From Hydnum rufescens UP504 (lineage: Eukaryota; Basidiomycota; Agaricomycetes; Cantharellales; Hydnaceae), in contig MU129178.1 in assembly GCA_014904985.1 (NCBI GenBank), forward strand, positions 12,957 through 66,705: a stretch of DNA of 53,749 bases. Direction: 5' to 3'. Below, in pieces: positions 32,666 through 43,773 of the stretch (position 1 is the stretch's first letter; every line of letters starts with the position of its first letter). The notes below the pieces were generated by a model, which worked only from the letters and a program-made list of their open reading frames with translations, did no database searches and was not told the origin of the DNA. The position numbers and the translations under genes are program-made.

Positions 32666-33880
32666 AGCCCCTAGAGATTCCGAAATCCAACCGATCGATC
32701 GATTGCATCATTCACAACACATACAGATACCCTACACAGCTTTCCGATGTCTCTAATACCCCTGCATGGCTTTCCAGCTTTTGTTGTTTTTCTCACAGTA
32801 CACATTTTTTCTCCAGCATGCATGCATGCATGTCATGCACGTATAATACGTATATATGTATGTATAGTAGATCGGCTTGCCTTATGTTGGTGTGTCTTTG
32901 AACCGCTGTCTTTCTTTGGAGAAAATTATTGTCGAGTGGGCCAAAGGGTTCAAGTGTCAAAAAGGCGATTTGTATGTCGAAGGAGCGACATATGTAGAAA
33001 CCGTTGCGCACGATCTCATCAGTGACAACTTGACGTCATAATTTTGAATAAATTATCGCTGGAGTCGATTCCTCGACTATTCCTTCCGCTTAGAGTAAGT
33101 AGCACACCCCACACTCAACTTAGAAATTCATCGTGAATCCCTTTTGACAGAATTTGAGGAGCACTGGGCATGCACAAACCTATGTTACCGTAGCTATACT
33201 CATCACCACAGATTGGAGTTAGGGGTCACGTCATCTTCTTTGCCTTTGTACACGTATCGTCCTGTTTTGTACCCATCGGTCCAATTCAACTATCCAACCC
33301 ATTGACACAACACTTAAGGAAAACAGACACTGTTCCCCCAACTAACTGCGCGCCCAACTTGCGAAGGAGTCGGGGGATTGGTCCTTGCCGCCACTACCGA
33401 TTCTATACTGCGGGTGTTGGCTGACTCGGTGTTCTATTGCGTGGAAATTACGTAATGGGGGTCCACCTCCACACATGCGCCACACACCACATATTTCGCC
33501 GCACTGCCTCAAATATCGCTCGGCACGGGCTCGGCAGAGGCTTGATTTGACAGTCAAATCAAGCTGATGGAAATTGACTCGACAATCCGACTCGGCTCAC
33601 GGCCCGAGCCGGACTCCGAGCGCGAGTCCGCCTAGTGGGAATGACTACCAGGACTGAGTAGGTAGAACTGCGATCCTTCTAGTCCTTGTCCTAATTTTTC
33701 CGCGACCGTGAATACATCTACTCAAGGTTCTGAGTCGTATCCATCCCTCGGATCACGGACCCCTAGCGCGGTCTTCGTTCCCTGAGCTGTCTCAGTCTGT
33801 ATGTTGTCCACTACACAGCTGGGCTGTGGTGATGGTTAAATTGCATATAAAATAGAAGCAGCATCGATATGTGATTAACA
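32666..33880. other. Spacer 3' of A6, hairpin conserved
   Basis: Homologous to 8285-9527. It contains the atgc run near 32815-32832 and the 11-bp inverted repeat near 33540-33565. No gene. Indel-rich relative to its paralog until about 33.5-33.8 kb. Confidence 0.5.
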
Positions 33881-34810
33881 AATGGAGAATAGACGAGTCA
33901 ATGAAGGTATGGGGAATTGAGACTAAATAAGTCAATTGGGTGTTCGAGAATAAGGAGGTAGTCAAACAATAGTATGGTGGATTTAGAGAGGTGAGAAGGG
34001 TGTAAAAATAGCATAGGGAATGCACGCACTGAGGTGTACATGTCATCACCACGAACAGCACTCATTGAACATAATCCTCATTATGTATAGGACGACCCAT
34101 ACTCAGTTTCCGCGGTTCCATCCAGATGAACTATGAATAGAGATGCAATGCGTGAATCGCCACATCGACCATCATGGAGCGGTTGACAGTGAGAGGAATT
34201 CAATCACAGAGATGCCAGCTCAGCCCATAAGGGTTCGAAACTGTGAACCGCGCATAGGGTGGGACAACAGCGAGAGATGTGAATTACCATCAAGTTGGAT
34301 TGTAATAATAGACTGTGTAAATGATGCGAGACGGCATAGTAGATTTGGGTGGGGGGGCGGATCCCTCATGCGGGAATCAATCGTTTCTTGCATCGCTGTC
34401 AAAAGCCGCATGACCCTGCGGGATCAGGGATATTTAGGTATTCAAGCGCAGCCTGAAGATGCAAGTCACCACGGAGCAGCAGGGTGACACGGGGACACAA
34501 AATCCCATTTGTTAGAGGCTATACTGGGTGAGCGACGGAGTAAAGCACCAAGTCGTGCGCCCGAAGGGCATTTCCAAAGTTTCAAGTTGTTATCACCATG
34601 GGAAGTTTACTGTAATGGAATATTCATCCAAGCGCAAGTCGGAACGTGGCCACACAGTCTGGATTAGCGCCCTTGGGAAAATACAAATACAGGCGGATGC
34701 GAGCGGGATAACGGGCCCGGAGATTTGCGCATCAGACGTGCCACAAGTGGCGATGATGGCTTGGTCTATATCTATCTGCCAAATCACTGGGTTCCTTACA
34801 TCCACTTGTA
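33881..34810 (+). repeat. Empty MITE site and 5' flanking module of A7
   Basis: At about 33878-33890 the sequence gatta is followed directly by acaaatgg, the pre-insertion form of 9523-9912. From about 34020 it matches the A3 flank closely, up to the conserved ATG at 34811. Presumed promoter of A7. Confidence 0.6.
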
Positions 34811-37244
34811 ATGGAGCCCCGCGCGGTCCGATGCTCAGAGGAAGTCCCGTTGACTACATTGACAAGTGAATATGGCGTACCTTTGGAACCGACCCCCACC
34901 CTCGTCGACTCAGACCTCGCTGACGAGACTGGAAGGGAACATCCACACACTGTGGAGATGACATCGAGGCTCAGAGCGATCCCCCTCCCATAGACATCAC
35001 ATAAATATTGGGTATGCCGGGCACTCGACAGCTCGGATGAACACCTTCTGGCGAAGGCTGAAGGGCGAGGGTCGGCGCGTGCCAACTTGGTCGGAAAGCT
35101 TGAAGGCCATTATTACGAATTCCTGTCTGCAAATATTCTATCCCTCTCTCGAGGCTATTGTCCCAGCTCACAGTTGTCAATAGGGCTCAACGTTCTCCTC
35201 GTATTCGTGCCCCTCGCATGGATAGCTCATTTCTTGAAGTGGTCAGAGTCCCTAATATTTGGATGTGGGTACCATCGCTGCCCCCTCACTTGTTAGTTGT
35301 GTTGATCACTTGGTTGACACCGTTTTAGTGGCTCTTGTCGCGATCATTCCCTTAGAAAACCTTAGCCGACTTTGGTGGGGAGTCTTTTGCCCTCTATTGT
35401 GGGAAATCACTGGGGGATCTAGTTGTTATCACTCTTGATAAGTTCGTTGTCTCCCAGTACGTTATCGCAGTCGAAACTGACATATGCACGATATTAGCGT
35501 TGTGGAAGTGTGCTTGGCAATCATCCTTCTGACGCGGTGCGAATTGCGATTAGTGCAATCTACAGGTGACATTTTCCCATTAAATCGAAACAAACCTGGA
35601 CCGACACCTCATATTCTGGACAGCATGTGGAGTTATTCTTCTCCATACACTGCTAGTGCCTGTGCGCCCAGTCCTCATTATTCGAAGCAGCTGGACTCGA
35701 TCGCTTAAGATTTCTTTCCTTAGGGAATATCTTTCATGTTGGGGGGTGTAAATGTCCTCCACCAACACCTAGACCCTCATGTAACCGAACTGAATAAATC
35801 TGTGAGGCTTCTCCTGGAACGGACAGTCGGTTCGACCACTCAATCTTCTCACCTCCAAACAGCTTCTTATGATAGGGTTTGCTTCGTACTCAAGCATACC
35901 CCAGTCACACTCGCGCTAAATATTGGGTTTTTCTATCTAGGGTCCTTTCCCTTCTCATTCCTGCCGCTTTCTTTGCCGGTATTTTTGACAGTGTGCCCCT
36001 CGGACGGTTTCCCGAGCCGAAGTCAACGCCCCGGCTGACCCTGGCGTCCTTGCCACACTGAACGAAGAAACCGTCGGAGCAGTCTCGGCGATTAGTGACG
36101 CCTCTCGAAATGAGCTATTGAAGCTGAGTCGGGGGATGGCAATCATTCTTCTCATCATGTACGTTCCATCAATAAGTTATCTGCGTCTCTATTACTGAAT
36201 GTGGGGGTCGATTATCATGGCGTAGATGTGAGAAGCTTACCTTCCCTACTAACACCGCACAATACTCAATTCTCTCGCTTCCAGATGTTGCAAGTCGCAT
36301 ATATTTGTACAATCCACCGGGAGATGAAAATCATCTCACTGCGCGTGCTGATGTCCACCCAGCCTTAAAAGAAAAAGAGACCCGAATGGGACTCGAAGAA
36401 CCGAAAATGAACCCTTGGGTTTGCTTAATTCTTTTTCTGATCGTGGTTCCTTTGACCGCCGCAAGCGCCGAATGGGTGAGTGGCTGTTTCTGCATGCCGT
36501 TGTTCATCCATCTCATGCAGCTGCTCGCATTCCTCCGTAAGTTGGTTGCCAGCCTAGAACACATCAGGAAGACTTCGAGAGTGAAGCAGGAATGGTTCGG
36601 CTTGATCTTCCTCCCCGTCGTGTCATTCGCTGCCCGAGCTCTGGTCGCTATGATCTACTTCGTGCAGAAGTTGTCGTTCCTGAAGCCGGAGCCTCCAGAG
36701 ATGCTCGCACAGGGCCGTACGATCGATCTTTCGATCTAATTCACGTTGTTCTGGATGCCCTTTATTGTCTTGCTGGCATGGTGGGACGACAAGCCTCTCT
36801 TCCTCCTTTTTGGTGAGCATACGGAGTGTCGTCTTGTTGGCGCCGCGTGATTGACCTTCCCGAGGCGCTGGCAGATTTTTTCGAAGTGGCTGTTGTGATA
36901 GGCGCTTGTTTCCTTGTGAACAATGTGACTGATGATGCGAAGACAAACTGGGTTGAAGGGTGTGTCACCATCCCCTGCTCTCACATGTTATGGTGATTTG
37001 ACGAGTCATTTGGGTTTTTTTTTCCAGGTTCATCTTGCTATCATTTTACATTATGATCGTTAGTTTTTTTGAATCTATATTGATTCGCTTCAATTATGCT
37101 GAAGCTTCTTGGCGTGCCCTTTGTCCGGAATTGCAGGCGACAGCAGCGTGGTTTTACGATGGACAACAATCCCTTGACGCGATGTCGTTCTGCGAAACCG
37201 TTTCGTCTGTCCTTGCTATCCATTCCAGTACCGCCGCCACCTAG
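34811..37244 (+). pseudogene. VCX1/CAX-type exchanger copy A7, two frameshifts in exon 1
   Basis: Very close to A3 in all exons. Exon 1 lacks one C near 34943 and one C near 34986, so the N-terminal cytosolic part is out of frame before the first helix. Exons 2-5 read as in A3. In exon 9 a base change creates a TAA directly after the D-L-S-I stretch (near 36736-36740). The stretch at 36530-36545 lacks three bases around the intron 8 acceptor. The last exon ends A-A-T-stop (TAG at 37242-37244). The sequence here is clean, so loss of function looks real. Confidence 0.7.
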
Positions 37245-38565
37245 AGAGCCTTAGAGATTTCGAAATTCAAACCAATCGATCGATTGCATCATCCTCAACA
37301 CATACACATACCCTGCACAACCTTCCCCATCTCTCTAATACCCCTTGCTTGGCTTTCCTATTTTTTGTTGTTCTCTCGTACACATCTTTCTCCAAAATGT
37401 ATGTCATGCACGTATAATACGTATATATGTAATGTATAGTAGATCGGCTTGCCTTATGTTGGTGTGTCTTTGAACCGCTGTCTTTCTTTGGAGAGAATTA
37501 TTGTCCGAGTGGGCCAAAGGGTTCAAGTGTCAAAAGAGGCGATTTACAGTACTGATGAGTTTTCGTGTTGATTTGGGATGTGCTATTACTCAAAGGCGGA
37601 AGTACAGTAGAGGAAATCGAGTCCAGCCTTCGCAATGGACTACTGGCCAAAAGGGAATCAAGGTATCAAAGTATGGAGGCGGCCCCAGTGGCCGAGCGCC
37701 TGCCTGTGGACTGGGCTTTTCTCACCCTCGGACTCTGCGGATGCAGTCAGACATGTACTGCAATGGTATGCTCAACAGACTCGGATGCTCGCGATCGATG
37801 TTCGGTGGGCTTACCATCACAGTTTGTACGTTCCGGGCGTTGACAGGGGGAGGCACTGGCAGAGAGGAGCGATGCGTAACGATGCTGATAAGTCTGGGAA
37901 GTCCGGGACAAAACAAAAAACAAAACCAAAAATCCCCCCTATTAGGCTGTGACACGCCAGCTGCAGTGTAAAAAAAATATGAATGAGAATTCTGAGTTGA
38001 ACGCTGTGCATGTGCTTATTAGCATCGTCCATCCCAACCCCCCCCCTCTTTTCTATACAACAAAAACGAAGAATGGCGGTACAGTAGTTGTTTTTTTCTT
38101 ATACCGTGAAATTCGCTCTGACAAAAAGGTCCAGACAAACCTTGTGTCTGAGATACAGTAGCCCGAGGGCGAGAGCAGAAGCCGGTGCAGTTCTCTGAGA
38201 GCTGACTGAATGGCGCGTTGGCGAGCTGGCCTATTAACTGTATGGCGAATTCATTGTGGGGTGGACACGAATTTAGATCTGATGTGGTCACGTGGCAGTT
38301 AATGCAACCGCTTTTCAGCCTACCATAGTAGGCTCGTGTCAAAAAAAGTGGCGGGGAACACATAAATTCGTAGGGCCGACAGCACTGATGAATTCTATGT
38401 TCATTGCGACGTGATCTACGCCTGCTCTATGTATAAGGTGTACACACACACACATCGATTCCAATGGACGTACACAAATATACACCGTCGGCCGTAAACG
38501 ATTCATCAAGGGAGGAACAAACGCGGACGGCATCACAGTACATGTACAGTACTGTAATATCAATA
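37245..38565. repeat. A7 3' tail and convergent spacer to SurE copy B2
   Basis: Contains the tail module shared with A1 and A5, including an open frame of about 90 codons (37565-37843, unknown), then about 830 bp (37511-38338) with no counterpart in the A3-B1 spacer. A run of dinucleotide CA lies near 38440-38456. Confidence 0.5.
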
Positions 38566-40114
38566 TCACAGCCGCCACTTCCAAACGCGACCTGGCTTGC
38601 CCTGATTCTCGTCCCGGTCCGATTCGGCGGCCTTCTCGTATCGAAACATGAGACTCTGCGCGCCGGGCTCTGAGAAAGCTTGTGCGGAGGGGCGTGACGG
38701 AGGCCTTTCCGTGATGCACGGCCCAGGCGTCTGAGCCGAAGGGAAGGCTGTCGAGCGGAGGGTTCACGAGGGAGCCCATCTCGGGCGCGAAGCGGAAGGC
38801 GAGGCTGGGGGCTGATGGGCCTGATATGTGTGCGTCGGCGGGATTTGAGGAGGTGGTTGGCGATGAGGTAGCGTCGGTATTCGTCGTCCGGTTGGATGTG
38901 GTAGAGAGTGCGTTGGGTCCCGCTGGGGATGCCTCCAGCCTTGGATTGGCAGACATCCGTTGGAATAGCTTCAAAGGTCATACATAGTTGGTCAGATGAA
39001 AGGTGAAGAGGAGGGGAGGGGCGCGAGTGGCGTGAATGCGCGATACAACAACGTACCGATCCGTAGTGATTTCTCCATATCGTCGTCCAGACTACGTCCA
39101 TCCCTTTTTCATTCAAGATTTCCTTCGTGAGCGGTATGTTCACGTTGTATAGGTCAACTTCGCCATTCCGGATTCCTTGGGGATCCGTCCCCCAATTAGT
39201 CCACAATTCGTTCAGCACCCGCACGGATAATTCATGCGCAGGCTGGACGTATTCGGGAGGTGAGGGGTGCAGGAAGCCGCCATAGGAGAGGGCTATGCTG
39301 CGAACGAGGCAAAGTGAAGAGGAGAGCGCGGCGCCGACGGTTCCTGATGACAGGACGAAAGCGGACGATGTGTTTCGACCAAAGTTGGGTCCGGATACGA
39401 CGAGGTCGATTTCGCGGGGGTAGAGATTGTGCAGGCCAATGTTAGCGCATGTTGCTGGGGTCTAGGGATAATCGTTAGGGGGGATATGCGGGATCGGAAA
39501 GGGGCTTGTCAGATATTGGGTCTCGGTGGCAAGAGAGGAGCGGAGACGGGCACCCCATCAAGAAGGATCCACTCTCCCAACTCTCCCTCCTTCAAAGGTC
39601 GAGATACATGCGATGTCTCAGGCTTGAGATCTTGGAATAGATGTTTATGAACAAATGCAAGCGAACGACAAGGGACAGAATTGCGTACCACTGGGATGTT
39701 GTCGTGGATAATAATACCGCCCAGTGATCTTTTCTTTGATATGGAAGGCCTTACCTGAAGGAACCACGGGCGGAAAATTAACCTCCACTGGCTCGCTTTC
39801 GGTGATAGGGACATGGAGATTGCTCAGACTGACCAATCCAACTCTTCTGCGAGCTCGGTATAACGACCTTGACGTCGAATCCTGCAAGAATTGGAGGCGG
39901 TATTCAATACGCGTAGGCCACGGTTTCAATAGTCTTGGGGGGTTACCCTGTTTCAGTAGTTCCAGGTAGAACCTGCCAGTAGTCCAAGGCAATTATTAGA
40001 TCGCGGTTGCGGCAACGGAAGGAGCATGAAGAGTTTGAATGAACCTAGGATGAAGGGAGAATCCCGCGAAGGTGGGCCGTCGTCGTTCGTCAGCAATATG
40101 CGAATAGGTGCCAT
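38566..40114 (-). pseudogene. SurE-family acid phosphatase copy B2, catalytic motif intact but frameshifted twice
   Basis: Starts M-A-P-I-R-I-L-L-T-N-D-D-G (ATG at 40114), with the SurE metal-binding Asp pair intact. Later exons read G-F-D-V-K-V-V-I-P-S-S-Q-K, K-I-T-G-R-Y-Y-Y-P, G-E-L-G-E-W-I-L-L-D-G, V-S-G-P-N-F-G-R-N, and V-D-L-Y-N-V-N-I-P. Two breaks: a base is missing at the exon 2 start (near 39970; tagaacctgcc versus B1 tagaggcctgcc), and an extra T lies near 38680 in the last exon, which replaces the W-K-W-R-L end by a long run-on. The lesions do not coincide with those of B1. The given end is the stop inferred by homology. An N-terminal extension from an in-frame upstream start is possible. 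Confidence 0.75.
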
Positions 40115-40417
40115 TATTGTTTCCGGCGAGGAGGAGGGGGAGGAGTGTGGCTGGATTGAGGACACGCAAAGACCGCGAGGTTTGAGTGTCCTTGTGCGAA
40201 ATGCCGGGGTTGCCGGCTCGATCCGATATCTTGGTCGCGTGTCGGGTCTCTCTCTTTCTCTCTTATGGACAAGTTTCTCATGGGCCATTAATTATCACTG
40301 GAGAAACGCAACAAGCCTTGCATTTGCCAGCACGGTCGCGCAGCACATCCATAATAAAAAATTAGCATAACAGTGTCCCCAACCCTGCACAGAGACCGGT
40401 CTCTCTGCACCCCTGCA
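40115..40417. other. Spacer between B2 and C2
   Basis: Upstream of SurE B2, downstream of C2. Closely matches 15338-15624. No gene. Confidence 0.4.
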
Positions 40418-41216
40418 TTACTCCTCATTCACCCATCGGTTCGCCAGCTCTCCCACATGCGGCAGATAGTATCGAGTGAGGCCCGTTTGCCCTATGGAAG
40501 TCGTATTCGCGTCTTGGTATGCCCGCGCGCTGCATCAAAACCGGGGTTGTCAATCAACAATGCATGGCCAAAGCCATGAATATCCAAGGAAGGGAAGACC
40601 TACGCCAACGCCAGTATCGATAAAAGAAAGAACAGCATTGTAATGGTCGAGAGCCATGACGGGAGAATTAACCACAGTAATAATTGAAATAGCAGGCAGG
40701 CCGAGGAAAACAGCCCGGATTGGTAGGCTAGAACGAGTATTGAGGGTAAGCGTTACAATTTGTCCCTACGGGTCATATACGCCGGGAGGATATATGTACC
40801 ATGAAAACGAATGAAGTCATTTTTTGTTTCCAGAATGAGCAGCAAGAGAGCTAAGGCGCACAAGGATGGGTCAATAGGCAGGGGGATCAGTTGTGTGAAT
40901 CGTAAGATGACCCACCCGAGACAGGCCCGAGCAAATATGCGACCGCCGCTTCGACGTCGACGCGAAAGCCGAATCTTGTTTCCCACTCGTTCACGGCCCC
41001 TGCTGCCTCTGCTGCACCCGCACCACCAGCATATGAGTCGCCCCACGTCGGGACTCCACCAGCTTGATAAGAGGTATTGACCTGGCCCGCACTGCTTTGT
41101 GTCGGGAGCCAGTTTGCTCGGGAGGACGATGCGACAAGGGGAGAACTATCTGGTGGTGGCGTGTACTGCACTTCTCTAGCGAACGTGGCGAATGTGTTGT
41201 TGATCTTGCCAGCCAT
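40418..41216 (-). CDS. DUF4870-type membrane protein C2, 195 aa, four exons, intact
   Basis: Exons 41216-40916, 40850-40800, 40727-40604 and 40529-40418 total 588 nt and join in frame from ATG (M-A-G-K-I-N-N) to TAA; every junction is GT-AG on the minus strand. The N-terminal 75 residues are Gly/Ala/Ser-rich and probably cytosolic. Then come N-E-W-E-T-R-F-G, R-V-D-V-E-A-A-V-A-Y-L-L-G-P-V-S, L-L-I-L-E-T-K-N-D-F-I-R-F-H-A-Y-Q, and two hydrophobic segments (L-L-F-Q-L-L-L-W-L-I-L and M-L-F-F-L-L-S-I-L). This order fits the small fungal membrane-protein family with a DUF4870/Tic20-like fold. Its function is not known to me. It shares strand with B2 and D2 on either side. This is the only gene in the duplicated region that I could confirm as unbroken. 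Confidence 0.75.
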
Positions 41217-41798
41217 CAGGGTCGATGAAGTCCGGCCCAAGTAATCAAATAGGCGCAGTCTGGCGTTGAGTCTGACCCGAATCGAAGAGCCACGTGGTTA
41301 CATCTCCCGAATGGTTTCTTGAGTGTTTCTGCTGCCTGCGGAACATCAACTATATACATAGACCCGGCTTCATCTTTATCCAGAAATGCTTGTTCTTGGT
41401 CGTTTCACTGTTCATGGAACAACGGGGCAGCGCACCCTTTTCTCTCAGATGCAACGTTGAACGTTCAGGGGAGCGGTCGCCAGAATTATGTACATATACT
41501 AACGGACACGTTAATGTGCATGATGAGCAGGAATTGGTCTCCAGGATATATCAAAAATTCTGGCGTGAATTATCGTATCTTTATCGAGGAGATAAGGCGC
41601 CTAGGAAAGTCCTCTTCCACGAGTGTACTCGAGATTGTCTGTCGCGCAAAGTCTTGAACTCTTAGCAAACCATTCAGCAAGAGCAGTGTCATTACCAGCC
41701 CCCGTGTTCGATATAGCGACACTCGCCGCACGTTCTGGAGTATACATTTGGAATCCCCCTTAACGCTGCGGAAAACCAGCCAGAAAAAATGGATTTCC
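41217..41798. other. Spacer C2-D2 with a conserved block and empty retroelement site
   Basis: Contains the 'aaatgcttgttcttggtcgt' block shared with 16575 and 46373, then the pre-insertion site of the LINE-like element at 41653-41666. The + strand is open for about 95 codons to the TAG at 41665. The same frame is partly open at 17188 and 46513 (H-D-E-Q-E-x-V-S-R-I-Y-Q-K-F-W), which hints at an old coding region. Not recognised. Confidence 0.4.
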
Positions 41799-43773
41799 CT
41801 AGTCCCATTCCCATTCCCGTTTCACGAAACTCACGAGCTTGGCCTCATGTTCGAGACCAAAATTGGGCTCATCGCCTAGAAAGATCGAGTCCAACGTAGT
41901 ACTCGTCTGGCTGAGCGCGTTTGAGATGCTGATCTCTTCCACGACCCGGCGCACGACTCGATCCAATATACCCTCCAATTCGCCTTCCAGGGCCAGAGCA
42001 TCTTCGACTGTGACGCCAACTGGCGGCAATGCCCAAGGATACATTTGCCCATGCGATCGCGGAATATCGAATTTGATCTCCGGGTGGGCAATATGCAGAC
42101 GTTTGGCGAGCCAGGCACAACACCAGCAGCACTTCTTGCCGACTCCTATGGTCGCAAATCCTGTCTCAGTTGTAAGCCCCTACGTAGGGATCTCTTCGTC
42201 AAAATTTGCGAACAATTCAGCTATTGGAAACAATACAAACCTTGAAAGCACCTTCAACTGTTTCTTTCGTCAGGTAGTTTGGAAGTGGCCCTACATCGAC
42301 GACGGAAGATATGATTAGCCCCATGAGAGACGCCTCACAATGCACTGTGCCGGTGAAGGCTGTTTGAGTAGGAAGCTTATTATTGACTGTTTCAGTCAGC
42401 AAGCTGCGACGATGAGGGTCTTCAATTCCCAAACTATCGAATGCCTTGAGGATTGCTCGCGCGACGATGGGGTTCACGGGTGCGCAGGCGCGACGGGAGA
42501 CGGGTGCGGGAGTAAGGACCAGGGTGAGCGAGATATCACCCATATGTTTTTGTACGCCCCGGTACACATATAGGATGGCACGACGCCAGGCCACGACATT
42601 GCCTAGATAACGTAGCACTGATCCCGCAATATCCCTGTCAGGAAGTTCGCGGGGATCTTCGTCATCTACGTCCACGTGTCGTCCACATGATCTACATCAC
42701 AGCCATCGTGAGAGAATGGAGTGCCAGTTGAAATCATTGCAGCACACCTGAAGGCGAACCCGGGGCCAAACCCGAGTTTCAAGCGGGATAAGGACTGGAC
42801 CTGACAGCAGTACGTGCATCGAAGCAGCTCAAATACATCTCGAAGGGGGAGCTTCAATAGGAACATCAATTTCCATAGACCCACCTCGACATCTCCCAGT
42901 AGATCAAGATCAATCTTGGTGCTTGAGCGGCCAGTGTTATCGCAGTGCAAATTCGACAATCACGAACGGCGGTTTTGAGAAACTCTAGCATTTGGGACAG
43001 CATCTGGATCCACCCGGGGGCCGTTTTCCTACTCCATTGACAATGATCTCCGATCATTGGGGCATCCATGCTGGCAGAGATTCGCGATAAGAGATCTGGT
43101 ACTGGCACCAGTTTGGATTTAAAGGTCTCATGGGAATGAGGTCTCCAGGTGGCCAGGATTATTTCTAGAGCCTGGGGGAACAGATATTCATCTGAAGCGA
43201 GACGATGGGCAATCTTGGGCAAGCAGGAGCACAGGACAAATGAACAAAATGGAAGGTAATTTGCTGAAGGCGAAGTGCGAAGATCTCGGATAGCAGCCAG
43301 GAGCTCTTGGGCATACTGATGAAGTCCCCCAGCATCCCTCCCTGATTCATCCCTGAAAACACAGACAGTTAGAGACAAAGTAGAGTACATATACTTCAGA
43401 GCGCCTACCGTTTGGCAAGTTCGGCCAAGGTGGTTGTGCTTGGTTGGACAACTTGGATCTGAAATCCATTGGGTTTATCAGGGAAGTCATCAGTGGCATC
43501 AAGGGTCCCCAAGACAGTAAGTTGGGTGACCCGGGAGGTCAATTTGCCCGCCACTGCTACGACTCTCCGTCCAGCCCCCATTCCCTGATTACTGCAGTCC
43601 TCAGAACCCCGAGTCAGGAGAGTGGCAAAGTGACTGCAAGCCTGGAATGTTGGGGAAACACGCGGGCCCCGAGGCAAGTCTGACAGTTCCACCTGTCGGG
43701 AAAGGTGAGAAATAAGCTTAGAGAGAGTACGAATCCGAAGGTCGATCTCAAGGAGAGTGTTCAGGTTTGACAT
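41799..43773 (-). pseudogene. OTT_1508-like deaminase copy D2, 5' exons intact, frameshifts later
   Basis: ATG at 43773 (M-S-N-L-N-T-L). Exon 1 is open to A-E-L-A-K-R at the donor near 43406, and exon 2 reads D-E-S-G-R-D-A-G-G onward (from about 43357). A base is missing near 42677 (cacgtgtcgtcc versus D1 cacgttgtcgtct), just after the intron 2 acceptor. An extra A near 42238 shifts the frame between the H-C-E block (V-H-C-E-A-S-L-M-G-L, about 42330) and the C-C-W-C-C block (about 42120). Both catalytic motifs survive in sequence but not in one frame. D1 has the mirror situation: broken start, intact catalytic exon. Confidence 0.7.

Larger units (their letters stand above)
31851..43773. repeat. 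Segmental duplication, copy S2
   Basis: Counterpart of 7490-21254. The left part, to about 33.8 kb, is indel-rich; from there on it is clean. S2 keeps empty sites for all three insertions seen in S1. Confidence 0.8.
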
